Below, one piece after another: positions 1 through 9,718 of a stretch of DNA of 64,000 nt (within the stretch, counting starts at the first letter, position 1; each line of letters opens with the position of its first letter). Source of the stretch: Proales similis (taxonomy: Eukaryota; Rotifera; Eurotatoria; Ploima; Proalidae). The stretch is from assembly GCA_019059635.1 (NCBI GenBank), contig JAGVRJ010000008.1, positions 1,674,001 through 1,738,000 of the forward strand, written 5' to 3'. The translations under genes and the position numbers were made by a program. The notes under the pieces are model-generated. The model was given only the letters and a program-made list of their open reading frames with translations, did no database searches and was not told the origin of the DNA.

Positions 1-1205
1 GTCGAGCATGTTGGCAAGCTAATGACGAAATCTAAGTGAATCACGTCACTTGTAGCTGGACGCATTCCTCAGTCAACTGCAGCAAGACAGCGAAGCGAGA
101 TGTGTTCTCATACGAAGCTTGGTGCCGGGCGTCTTTTGTGCTGGTACGCGTCTAGTCTCTCGTCGAATGAAAACAAATGGATTTGCAAGACATCTCGAAA
201 CTGAATAGGTGCCGATCTCAAAGAGCGCGCCAAGATGAGAGAAGAGGAAGTAGCGCCGTTTGTAGCTAAAATTCGCGCCACATTTGACAAAATCGCCCAA
301 GTGCCAGTGCCTGTGATCGCAGCCATTGACGGCGCTGCTTTGGGTAGGCTGATGAATTAAATAAAATCAACGGCTCGATGGATAGAGACTAACAAAGGAT
401 GAAAACAGGCGGTGGGCTGGAAATGGCGCTCGCGTGTGACATGAGAGTTGCAGGTCGGTCGCCTGCTGTTTTCCTTCTCATCATCATGTCAAAAATACAA
501 CTGTTAATTGAATTAAAATTATGTAAACAGCCAGCGCCTCTAAGCTCGGCTTAGTTGAAACTAGACTGGCGATTATACCTGGCGCTGGTGGAACTCAGCG
601 TTTGCCGCGGCTAGTGGGCGCTTCTCGCGCCAAAGAGCTGATATTCGGCGCCAAGATATTAGACGGCGTTCAAGCGGAACAGATCGGTCTGGTGAACGTT
701 AGCGTGAAGCAAAATGAGGCCGGAAACGCTGCTTACGAGAGAGCTCTACAAATTGCGCAAGATATTGCTTCGAACGTAAGCAAAGCGTGATCGTCAAGAT
801 CACCTGTTGAATTGAATTTCACTTACACCTCGCTAACACGTGAATTGCCACACTTACATTACACCACTCTAAAACATTTCGATGCACACAAGCTTTCAAG
901 AGTGCTGCGTTTGAGTTAAATTGAAATCTGCTGATGCAAATGATTTTAATTGTTTCTTAAAAGGGACCTGTGGCCATACGAATGGCAAAGCAGGCAATCG
1001 ATCAAGGACTGAAGGTGAGTAAGCTCTTTGAAAAGATGATCAGCCGAAAGGAGAAACAGTCAAATTCCAAAATAAGGAAGCGCATATGCAACGTGCGTTG
1101 GATATTGAGGGCGAATGCTATGCCAAAGTCATACCGACTCAAGATCGGCTGGAGGGCTTGCGGGCGTTCCGCGAGAAACGCCAGCCCGACTATAAAGGCG
1201 TCTGA
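1..1205 (+). CDS. AUH: Methylglutaconyl-CoA hydratase / AUH (3' part, 5' end outside window)
   Basis: Mitochondrial enoyl-CoA hydratase-family enzyme of leucine breakdown; in mammals it also binds AU-rich RNA. Exons read at 1-35, 73-143, 209-343, 409-453, 531-775, 964-1014 and 1077-1205, all joined in frame by GT-AG introns of 37 to about 190 nt. The conserved crotonase segments are present in order: the [16 protein letters not shown] oxyanion-hole block split by an intron, [17 protein letters not shown], and the [14 protein letters not shown] block carrying the catalytic glutamate region. The C terminus ends in [11 protein letters not shown] and a TGA at 1203-1205. A polyadenylation signal AATAAA starts at 1249. 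The start codon and presequence lie upstream of the window, so the first base is mid-gene. The family assignment is certain; AUH rather than a paralogue is very likely from the [15 protein letters not shown] tail. Confidence 0.93.
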
Positions 1206-2219
1206 AGAGCACCTCTTCAACTCAAACACAATTGAGCGAATTGGCTGCAATAAAAAACCGAATAAAAGAAGATAAAGAAAACTAAAGAGGACAATTCAGG
1301 GCTCTTAGAGTGCATTCATAAAAGCCTTCTTGGTTCATGAGAGAAAAGCAAGCCTTTTCCTTTCATAGATTTCTCCGTTTATCTCCGATTTGAAATATTA
1401 ATTTCTTTGCCTATATTGGGCCTCGACGGCTGTCAGCAGTTAGAAGGAACTTGTCTATTCATAAAAAGAAAGACTTGAACAGAGAGAGAGAATAAAAAGA
1501 GAGAGAAAATTTTTAATATCGAGAAAGAAACGCAGAGCTCAAGGCTAGCAAGAGAGTAGAGAGATCTGATTAGTGGGCATAATTATCAAACAGATAAAAT
1601 TTTTCTTCAGATGCACACCAAAGCAGCAAGGCGCCTGGCTGGCAACAAATTCACCAATCAACTGCATCAGCAGTTACTAAGCCTCTCTTCTGCTTTTCTT
1701 TCTGGCGTTCAGGCAGATTAAAGCAATTCTAAACGACCAGGCTAAGTATTAAATTACGTCTATCATACGAAGAATGAGAAGCAAACTGCGTGCGTCTACT
1801 AATTTTAGAACAAATTACTGACAACGCCGCGCAGAAAATTATCGAATCTTATCGAATAAATTCAATTTAAGAGCATATAAGATTGGCGAAGAAGAAAACT
1901 TGAAAGAAATCATCAATCCAAGAGTTTTCCGTGCCTAAGAAGTAGAGGATGGGAGAACCACTGAAAGTTGCATATTGAAGGGTCTCACTATAATTAAAGA
2001 TGAAATAACCAGCCTTAAATTTTCCAAATTTTCTTGTTTATTCGCCACTTAATTAACAAGACAAACAGTGAACATAAATGAAAAGCAGTGCAGAAGTATT
2101 GAAGAGTGAGCGAATGTGAGGAGTTGAGGTCTGATTTCAGATTTTCTCTTATTCAGTTACAATTTGGAATGCAAACTTTTCTCCGGTCTTTTGCTTGAAG
2201 TGAAGCCCTCAAGACTTGG
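1206..2219. other. Intergenic, AUH to sulfotransferase
   Basis: Convergent spacer between AUH (+) and the sulfotransferase gene (minus). It holds the AUH poly(A) signal, a GA-rich run around 1480-1570, and one short ORF of 36 codons starting at 1611 that resembles nothing I know. No other feature seen. Confidence 0.6.
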
Positions 2220-3266
2220 CTAATATCGGTTGAATAAAAACTCTCGATTGGCAACCTTCTCCAGCTCCCTCATCTGAGGAGAGAAGTACTGGTGTAAAAG
2301 CTGGTGGACGTGGGGCGAAAACTTGAACAACAAGTCTCTGCCTTTCTCCTCGTCCATACATTCTGGGTTGACTCCGTCTCGGGTGAAACAATAGAACCCC
2401 TTCTCTGGGGAAAATGTGAAGTTGTTCCTCTGAATAAGGACAGGAATGCCCAGAAAGCGCTGGGCGAGCTCCAGCTCAGTCCATGGCTCCGCTTTAAACC
2501 TATCACCGTCCAATACTAGAATTTGATTTGCCGGAAAATACTCGTAAATTTGTTTGAGCTTTTGCGAATAATCGTTTGTGCTTGCAAACGAATCATATTT
2601 GGTTAAAGCATCGACTGCTTCAGAAATTGTTTTGCTTGAGTTGAGTTTAGATGCGAATTCTTTTACTTCTTCCTTGTTCCACAAGCCGAATAAGACATTT
2701 TGAGTGAGATATGACTCGACACGTTTGACCGGATCGCAGAATGAAACGATCAATTGCAGCTTGGGATTGAAACTTAGAATTCTTTTTGCGACCTTCGTAT
2801 TGAACTTTGGCCTTTTTATCAGCACAACCAGATTCGGATGAGACTTGTAGAACTCAATGGGAATGTCGGGCATTTCTGAATAGAAAACCTCTCTGGCCAT
2901 TTCGTCAGGGTCGGTGATTTCTGAATTATTCGATCCCAATCGGCTTAATTTTTTTATATACTCGAGACGATTTTGGTCGAATTCGAAAAAAACAGTTTCT
3001 TCTTTTTTAGTGCCAAACACCAACGGATGGTATTCGAGGAATTTCTTCAGCGTGCCCGTTCCGCACTTGCCCATGCCGATGATATAAGCGTTTGCATATA
3101 AGCGGATCGTTTGCCCATATTCTGGAATCGCCACTCTTGCAGTACTTTCTCCATTTTCGCATTTGTCTCTGATGAGTAAATTTCGAGAATAGAACACAAA
3201 CAAGGTTGTCACCAATATTTGCACGATCAAGATGATTCTGATCCAGTATCTCATTTTTCTACTCAC
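2220..3266 (-). CDS. Heparan sulfate 3-O-sulfotransferase-like protein (type II Golgi membrane)
   Basis: Intronless 348-residue ORF. An N-terminal hydrophobic segment (about residues 8-26) suggests a type II Golgi membrane protein. The PAPS 5'-phosphosulfate loop is recognisable as IIGMGKCGTGTLKKFL (residues about 61-76). The C-terminal half matches HS3ST enzymes well: VLDGDRF, then NNFTFSPEKGFYCF, then a cysteine followed by EKGRD, the usual disulfide-bearing end of the family. Two key family motifs look changed. The EKTP segment containing the catalytic glutamate reads IKRP, and the LRDP segment with the 3'-phosphate-binding arginine reads SFCDP. It may therefore have altered specificity or be a non-catalytic relative. 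The family call is good; activity is uncertain. Confidence 0.8.
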   Translation of the reverse strand: MSRKMRYWIRIILIVQILVTTLFVFYSRNLLIRDKCENGESTARVAIPEYGQTIRLYANAYIIGMGKCGTGTLKKFLEYHPLVFGTKKEETVFFEFDQNRLEYIKKLSRLGSNNSEITDPDEMAREVFYSEMPDIPIEFYKSHPNLVVLIKRPKFNTKVAKRILSFNPKLQLIVSFCDPVKRVESYLTQNVLFGLWNKEEVKEFASKLNSSKTISEAVDALTKYDSFASTNDYSQKLKQIYEYFPANQILVLDGDRFKAEPWTELELAQRFLGIPVLIQRNNFTFSPEKGFYCFTRDGVNPECMDEEKGRDLLFKFSPHVHQLLHQYFSPQMRELEKVANREFLFNRY

Positions 3267-3601
3267 TGCAGCTTTTGAAGCGTTTTAATATAAGAGAAAT
3301 GATGATGCGTTTTCGAGTCACGCTCTGATTAGTCTTCGTTAAATTGAAACTGAATGAAACGCTTGGCAATTTCGAATTCTTTCATTTTTGAATTTCGCCA
3401 ACTCTTGATTATGCAATTGTTTAAAGTGAAAAATATTTCCACAGGAGGCCTCTTTCAAGTGATCAATCGAGCGTGTTCTTTAGTCATCACGCAAAAAAGG
3501 AAAAAGGAAAATTGTTTGAATAAGCTTCTTTAAGTCCGATTTATGGAAAGAAGAGCGTTTTAATTAGAAACGAATCGAATCGAGTCGATGTGCCATCGCA
3601 C
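3267..3601. other. Intergenic, sulfotransferase upstream region
   Basis: AT-rich spacer between the 5' end of the sulfotransferase gene and the 3' end of NitFhit, both on the minus strand. It must contain the sulfotransferase promoter. No clear motif or gene seen. Confidence 0.5.
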
Positions 3602-5471
3602 TTAAGAGTAGAACAGGCGTCTCAAAATTTCTGCTTCTTGGGCCATTGCCTCCACCGTGCGGCCTTCGATGTTCGGCTCCTTATCGTGATTGGCCAGGCG
3701 ATCGTAGAGTTCGTCTTTGCGGAAATCGCCTTTAACGCGCGGAATCAAATGCATGTGAACGTGCTAATTTCAAGCGTTCGCGTTGAATGTGAACAAGAAA
3801 ATCGCTCGAGCTTTTTGAACTGACCTTAACAGACTGGCCCGAGTCCGGTCCATCTTGAATGCCAAAGTTCAATGATGTCGCGCCGTAATGATCTTCTAGA
3901 CGAGAAGCGACAAAACGCGCAGTGCACATCAGATCGGCTGACTCTTCGTCGCTCATGTCCACCACGCGCTTTCTTAGCGCCTTGGGTATGACCAAAACGT
4001 CTGCGGTCATTATCAATTTAGAATCGAAGCCTCTGAAATCGATCGTGTGCGCATCTACTCACGGCCCGGAACGATCGGTCGCAGATTGACAAACGCAATC
4101 GAATGTGGCGTTTCAAGGAACACGGAGCTGTTCGGAATTAGAATTTCGCTTCCGAACTGATAAAAGTCTTTATCGATGGCAACTGAAACCAGTTGAAAAA
4201 GCGGTCAGCATTAAACTGGCAAGAATAAGGGAAAAGAGTTGAAGAGTCAACCTCGAACCAACGGAAACTCGACGTACAAGTCAGATCGAGTGCTTCTCTC
4301 GATCGGTATGCTCGCACGCACTTGGTTTAGATAGTCGAGGTCGATATCGACTGTCGAATAAGTCCAGCATTCGGTGCCGAGATCTGCAAGTACCTTTCCC
4401 CACGGATCAACGGCCATTGAATGGCCGTACGAGGAGCGCTTCTCGTTGTGTGTGCCCGTTTGTGCCTTGGCGCATTTCTAGAGCCCAACGCCCACCTGCT
4501 CGTCAAATTAGGAACTTACCGCTGCTATCACATAGCACTGGTTTTCGATTGCCCTTGCTCGAAGCAAAGTACTCCAATGAGCCGAGCCGGTCGGAATAGT
4601 GAACACGCTCGGATAGGCGATGATCTGCGCACCCAAGCGTCTAGAAATGGTGCTCGCCTGTGGGAATCTTAGGTCGTAGCACTTTGAATCGAATAAGCGG
4701 CCGATTAAACAAGCAGTAATCTGAGCAGTCGAATATTGAGATTACAATTAACGTGGCCATCGGGCCGAGCGGTGTTTGCACGGGCAAGTGAAATCTATTC
4801 GACTTTTGAATATATTCTGACTCTTTCAATGTAATCGTCTGCTCGTCTTGTTTGACTTTGGCTTCGAAAAGATGCATTTTCGCATTCGCACATCGAATCT
4901 CGCCTTTCTCGTCCACAACCACGTGCGTGTTGAAACTCTTGCGCTCGCCGTCGACCTCTACCTGATCGAATTCGGAGCTTAACTTCAAACATCAGTGTCA
5001 AACAAACACAAACGCAAACCAATTGATGGAAGCTGCCGATCGATATCCACATTTGCAGCTCATCCGCCAGCTTTCGGTATTTACTTATAAACTCGCCGTC
5101 TATTGGTTCACTGATCTCAATGCATTCTTGCCTAGACGCCGCAATGAAGTCGGCTGCTTCGGGCAGGAATGCCATCTTTGGTGATGAAGAACCAAGTCAG
5201 AAATAAGAAATTTTTAACTGATTTTGCGGCTCAGTTTGCTTACTTGGGCGCCGTCTTTTTTCGCCATTCTCAGCAATTTTTGACAATTTTCGAAATTGGC
5301 TTTCTTGTCTTGTGAGCAGCTGAGTTGACACAGAGCAATTCTGCACTTTGACTGTGAAGACATGTTGCACACCGACTTGATCAGACTCGAAACAATCCGC
5401 AGCTGCGGCTTAAATTGCCTAGCTAAAGACATTTCGGGTCGATTAAGACAGCCGTTGGTAAGCCTAAGCAT
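3602..5471 (-). CDS. NitFhit: NitFhit fusion: nitrilase-family amidase plus Fhit dinucleoside polyphosphate hydrolase
   Basis: One spliced gene whose N-terminal part is a Nit1-type carbon-nitrogen hydrolase and whose C-terminal part is a Fhit histidine-triad Ap3A hydrolase. Exons, from the 5' end: 5244-5471, 5020-5175, 4746-4982, 4520-4681, 4252-4465, 4063-4182, 3825-4000, 3602-3763; introns are 37-69 nt and all joints keep frame. The Nit part shows the catalytic Glu (FLPEAADFI), Lys (AKMHLFEA) and Cys (LICYDLRFP). The Fhit part shows LVIPK, GQSVK and the triad [10 protein letters not shown] second Met ([15 protein letters not shown]) lies about 36 residues in; the longer start could add a mitochondrial targeting stretch. 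Nit-Fhit fusions are known in fly and nematode, so this supports a protostome-type animal. Nit1 deaminated-glutathione amidase and Fhit activities are inferred from family. Confidence 0.95.
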
Positions 5472-5671
5472 TAAGCTTAAGCAGCAAGGCTAAGGAGAGC
5501 AAGGATGTCGCAATGGGCCGAGGCAGTCTAGCAGGAGAGCTGCCAGGATACTAAGACTGGCGTTGCGCTTCGAGCAAAGTCAATCTATTCATGGGAGAGA
5601 GCGAGTTCGAATTGAAGTGTTTATTGAGGCTGTTGCAAGGTGAGAAAAATGGAGATGAAATTTGGAAGAAA

Positions 5672-6607
5672 TCAATCGAGCGCCTCTTCTACTTGAACAA
5701 ATCCTTTCACAAATGGCACGCCGGACGCCACTCTCTTCTGATAGGCTGCGTACTGCTTGCCGAAGAATTTCAACAAATGATACTCTTCGTAGGCAATGCG
5801 AGAGTTGAAGAATTTCCACGACGCGATCGTATAAGCGACCAAGCAGATCGGGTTGGCGAGAAGCACTTGGGTACCGATCGACCAGATGAACCAGCCGAAA
5901 TAGGAAGGATGCCGAACGAGCGAGTAGACGCCGCGTGTAACCAGCACATGATCCGCTTGCTTCGACTCTTGAACGTAATGGTTGAAGTTGGTGCCGGCCG
6001 TGTACATGGCCAGCTTCCTGAACAGTTCACCAACAACGACCATAACGACGCCTGTCGCTCGAACATAAATAAAACTCTTCAACTCTGGCACTAGAAAAGC
6101 TTCGATGAAGAATTCAAGCCAGCTGGCAGCTGCTGCTACTGCATACTCGAGACTGTGGTTGAGTAAGAACGAATCGGTGGTCACTTCTCGGTGATTGTAA
6201 ATCGCAGTGATCACAAACTCGCCCAAGTGGAACATGGTCAAAGCCATTAAGTAGACGCCGAATGTGTTTAGAGTGGCGCTTTGGTGCTGGGCGTAGAGCA
6301 ATATGCCAACAAACAGCCAGTTGGTGAGTAAGCAACTGCGCCAGTAGACAGCAAACACGAACTTGGCGTGGCGTCTGATTAGCGAAAAGGCTGCAAGATT
6401 GGCTGTTAGCTGCGACAAAAAGAACAAAAGAACGCTGAACTTGACGCCTGCTGTGAAGCCGGTCAGGAGCTTGATTGTCTCGACCAGGAGCCAGTAGAAG
6501 CAGAGTGTGCCAGCAGCAGGCAGCACGCTCAGCCATACACTTTTCAAATACAATTCCTTCTCTTGGGTTCGCATATCTGTTTCAATCTTCGGGTCGATAA
6601 TGCTCAA
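5672..6607 (-). CDS. ICMT: Protein-S-isoprenylcysteine O-methyltransferase
   Basis: Intronless 311-residue multi-pass membrane protein of the ICMT/Ste14 family, which methylates the C-terminal prenylcysteine of CAAX proteins (Ras, lamins) in the ER. Several hydrophobic segments precede the conserved C-terminal catalytic region: HLGEF, then NHSLEY, GELFRKLAMYTAGTNFNH, the hallmark LVTRGVYSLVRHPSYFGWF, and YEEYHLLKFFGKQYAAYQ. Length is close to the human enzyme. It lies 200 bp downstream of the NitFhit start codon side and 150 bp from MRPS21, all on the minus strand. Confidence 0.95.
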   Translation of the reverse strand: MSIIDPKIETDMRTQEKELYLKSVWLSVLPAAGTLCFYWLLVETIKLLTGFTAGVKFSVLLFFLSQLTANLAAFSLIRRHAKFVFAVYWRSCLLTNWLFVGILLYAQHQSATLNTFGVYLMALTMFHLGEFVITAIYNHREVTTDSFLLNHSLEYAVAAAASWLEFFIEAFLVPELKSFIYVRATGVVMVVVGELFRKLAMYTAGTNFNHYVQESKQADHVLVTRGVYSLVRHPSYFGWFIWSIGTQVLLANPICLVAYTIASWKFFNSRIAYEEYHLLKFFGKQYAAYQKRVASGVPFVKGFVQVEEALD

Positions 6608-6761
6608 TCTAATTGTTTCAGAGGTATTTCTTTTTGGCTAGCTTTCTGCTGTCTGCCGATTCGGGTGAGAAAACAAAATGCAGAAAGACAAAAGAGATTA
6701 TAAAAAAAGACAAAGTATGAATGAAATAAGCAAAGAAAGGACTTGGAAATTTGAAAGTATT

Positions 6762-7022
6762 TCAGTGCCAAGGGTGGGGATTTTCGCGATTCTTTCTCAG
6801 TATGAAGCGAATCTTACGGTCCATTTCATTCGAATAGACTTCCATGCATTTTTCGAATGAAATGCGATTGCGTCGTTCGTAGGGCTTCTCGTAGTACTGA
6901 TTGCGTCGATGGGCTTCGATTACTTTCTCCGCGGATAGGACTCGATTCAATGCTTTGTAGGCCTGGTCGATTTGATTTTCTTCTACGAGCACAGTGCGAG
7001 CAATGAATCTCAAATGCTTCAT
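6762..7022 (-). CDS. MRPS21: Mitochondrial small ribosomal subunit protein bS21m
   Basis: Intronless 86-residue basic protein. It begins MKHLRFIARTVLVEE and contains AYKALNRVLS, then YYEKPYERRNRISFEKC, and ends in MDRKIRFILRKNR, which is the pattern of animal MRPS21. It is part of the small subunit of the mitochondrial ribosome and is thought to act near the 3' end of the 12S rRNA, as bacterial S21 does. Length equals the usual 86-87 residues. It lies in a minus-strand run with ICMT and a cysteine-rich protein gene. Confidence 0.92.
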   Translation of the reverse strand: MKHLRFIARTVLVEENQIDQAYKALNRVLSAEKVIEAHRRNQYYEKPYERRNRISFEKCMEVYSNEMDRKIRFILRKNRENPHPWH

Positions 7023-7489
7023 ATCTGCAACACTTCAACTCTGCTCAAATTCACAAAACTCAAATCGAGCACACAAAAAACGCTTACACTGGTTCAGTCC
7101 TTTCCTTCTTTTATTTTGACTCTTGTGGCGAATTTGTCCGAAAAGTAATCAAAAATGCTTCAACTACTTGCGACTTGCGGCCTGTGCGGTTCACCTGAAT
7201 TTTAAGTCTAATGCTTGAATATGAGCAGTTGCCTTGGTTGGGCACCAGTTTTGCTTCACTCACACCGACGCGTCCACAAACTCCATCGCAGCGCATAGTT
7301 GCAAAGCTAACTCATCTTTCGGGCAACGTCTAGTCCGCCCTTTCCCCGCAATTGAGTGCTTGGTTGACTGTTATGGATAAGAGCTCGAGCTTAGATGAGA
7401 ATGATCGAAAAATAAAGAACAGCACATTCTATTGTCGTTCTTCGAGTTTGCTTCAATTTATTGAGAAAACGAGTCGAAACGTTGAAAAT
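7023..7489. other. Intergenic, MRPS21 upstream region
   Basis: Spacer between the MRPS21 start and the stop codon of the cysteine-rich membrane protein, both on the minus strand. Only short shadow ORFs; no recognisable motif. Confidence 0.5.
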
Positions 7490-8962
7490 TTAAGCGCATG
7501 CGCTCGACGTGCAAGTATTAGACTCGCACTGGTCACCGCTGGCACAGTAGTCGCCGACCTTTCCTTTCCATTCGCAAAGGCTTGTATCTGAATTGTAAAA
7601 GTGTGTTGTCAAACAATCACATGCGCCTGCAGTGCATTCAAGACCAGCATAATCCTGGCATTCGTCCGTAGTGGTGCAAGCCTGGGTCCGTTCCAACTTT
7701 CGCTTACAACTGTTTGTACCGGCGTCATAATACGAATAGTTCGGAATGCAATAGCACCTTTTGGTTGAGCTAGCGCCCAAGGTAGTGCATTGAGTTAGCT
7801 CTGGATTCTCGCACTCGTACCGGTAGGAGCATGTGGACGAGTAGGCTTTGCGAGCAGTACAAGTGCCTGACACTTCGTCAAAGTACTCAGCGGCATTCGT
7901 GCATCGGCATATTCCACGAGCGCCTCCTTGATCAGGCAGAGCGCAAGCAGTGCTTGTTTTGCAATTAGCGCTCGTCTCACAACTGGCTCCGTAGGGCAAA
8001 AGGGGCAAACACACCGCGTATGTGCTGTTCCAAATTTGGCTGTTTGAATCGCAAGCGCATTGATTTGAAACGCACACGAGCCCGTTGTGGTCATTGTCAC
8101 ATAGGTCACTTGCCAGCGAGCAGCTTTCGCCCGCAGTGGTCAAACGTGCGTTGCAGGCACTGCTGTGGTAGCTAAACGACGGATCACAGTAGCATCTTAA
8201 ATCAGTGTCTCCGGACGCTTGCACACAATACGCAAAATCGATGCACTGGTACGTTGAGCTGCACACACTGCCCGGCTGGAGTTTTTGAACACAAGTGGCG
8301 GTCGATGCGTCGAAATAGAAGCCAGCAGAGCAGACCACAATGTTGTTGAGACATTCGGAGTTGGTCACTGCCGACTCGCTGGATGCCGTGCACGCAGCGC
8401 CCACCGACTTGAGCGGCTGGCACTCTAAAATGGTCGAATTCCAAAAATGCGTGGTCGAATCGCATTCGCATGTGCCTCCTGCACTGCACTCCAAGTTCGC
8501 GTGGGTTCGACAAGCAGCACTGCTTGAGCACGGGTCTCCTTGGCTTCCACGCGCAGTGCATGAAGTAGTCGATACGGCATCGTTGTAGTAAAAGGCAGTG
8601 GAGCATCTGCAAACTCCATTCAGTGAAGAAGAAGCACTCTTGTAGCAATAGGCGTTCGCAACGCACTGAGTTGACGATGAACATGGCAGACCTGGCGCCT
8701 GGTCACTCGTGTACACAGTTCTTATTTCTCTTTGCACATTGTAAAAGTAGACGACCAGTGCCGAGGTCGAAAACGCAGCAAATGCGAATAGAACGATCAA
8801 AAGCGATAGGCCGAATATCCAGTTGGGTATGGAAGCGCAAAGGCCTTTGCTGCGCGATGCCTCGTAATCTCCGCCACGAAATTGACCGCGTTGGAACTCA
8901 TTCAAGTCAGTTTCAATCTCTGTTTCGATCGCCATTTTTCTCCAATATACACATAAATTCAA
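7490..8962 (-). CDS. Type II membrane protein with tandem cysteine-rich EB-like modules
   Basis: Intronless ORF of up to 490 residues. A second in-frame Met at 8935 (MAIETEIETDLNEF) is an equally good start. A short cytoplasmic stretch is followed by one strong transmembrane segment (about residues 49-74, WIFGLSLLIVLFAFAAFSTSALVVYFY), predicting an extracellular C-terminal part. That part is built of repeated modules of roughly 40-45 residues with a pattern such as PCSSSTQC, AYCY, VCRCS, resembling EB/WAP-like disulfide modules seen in nematodes, mites and other invertebrates. Module joints are repeats of a GxxC....C.C.. type, and the protein ends immediately after the last cysteines without a second membrane anchor. 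Function unknown; likely a surface or secreted adhesion-type protein. Confidence 0.75.
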   Translation of the reverse strand: MNLCVYWRKMAIETEIETDLNEFQRGQFRGGDYEASRSKGLCASIPNWIFGLSLLIVLFAFAAFSTSALVVYFYNVQREIRTVYTSDQAPGLPCSSSTQCVANAYCYKSASSSLNGVCRCSTAFYYNDAVSTTSCTARGSQGDPCSSSAACRTHANLECSAGGTCECDSTTHFWNSTILECQPLKSVGAACTASSESAVTNSECLNNIVVCSAGFYFDASTATCVQKLQPGSVCSSTYQCIDFAYCVQASGDTDLRCYCDPSFSYHSSACNARLTTAGESCSLASDLCDNDHNGLVCVSNQCACDSNSQIWNSTYAVCLPLLPYGASCETSANCKTSTACALPDQGGARGICRCTNAAEYFDEVSGTCTARKAYSSTCSYRYECENPELTQCTTLGASSTKRCYCIPNYSYYDAGTNSCKRKLERTQACTTTDECQDYAGLECTAGACDCLTTHFYNSDTSLCEWKGKVGDYCASGDQCESNTCTSSACA

Positions 8963-9718
8963 AAAATTATTTGGGCTGCGTTCACCTTTTGCTGACTGGC
9001 ATTGGTTTCCTAAAAAAATCTCAAGCCAGGCGCGCTTTGTTTATAATGTTTAGAAATGAAGCAAACAAATGTCAAATAACAAACCAAGTAACAAAAAAAA
9101 TAAACAAACGTTTTGCAAGAGCACTCATTTTCTTTCGTCTGAATTTATTGTCGCGCTTTAAACTCAACAACTGAATTTTTACAAAAAAAAAAGACCGACA
9201 GTAAGACTTGAGATCAAAGCAATGTCATGCCAATGATTATCACGTTTGTTTAGGGGCGAATCATTGGCTCTTATTCTGAGGTCGGAACAACTGATCTAGT
9301 TTCTTGCTCATTGTTAGGCATCGAGATTAGAGAATCCTGATTAAAATATGTCACAAAAGTTCTGTCCATTTAAGTTTGATTGCGCCGCTAGTTGAAGCGA
9401 AACTCTGGGTGATGTATTAGATAGAGAGTGAAAAATGCGTGGACGTTTAATCATTTCATCGCGTTGAAGTTAACATAAACAAAAAAAATCCTCTTGAAAT
9501 TTACGTTGAAGCTTTATTCAAGCACACAAATTTAAGAAGATCATTTTTCTTCCAACTTTAGGTTTTTGTCGACCGATTTGTAAAGTGAGCTTTTTACCAC
9601 GAGCGATTGGGGTGCATCTATCTTCTTCACAAGTGACTCCCTTGACAGATGAGATTTATTTCGCATTTCAATGGCTTCTTCATTTTACGAAAAAAGAACG
9701 CACATATCAATTTTGAGC
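8963..9718. other. Intergenic, cysteine-rich gene upstream and P4-ATPase 3' side
   Basis: AT-rich spacer between two minus-strand genes. An ORF on the plus strand over 8623-9174 overlaps the cysteine-rich gene and looks like a shadow. No clear feature. Confidence 0.5.

Noticed and set aside
1611-1721. 36-codon ORF MHTKAARRLAGNKFTNQL after AUH
   Set aside because: Too short, no homologue recognised, lies in a GA-rich 3' spacer.
5591-6094. 167-codon plus-strand ORF
   Set aside because: Antisense shadow of the intronless ICMT gene.
8623-9174. 183-codon plus-strand ORF
   Set aside because: Half overlaps the cysteine-rich gene antisense and the rest is AT-rich spacer; composition is not protein-like.
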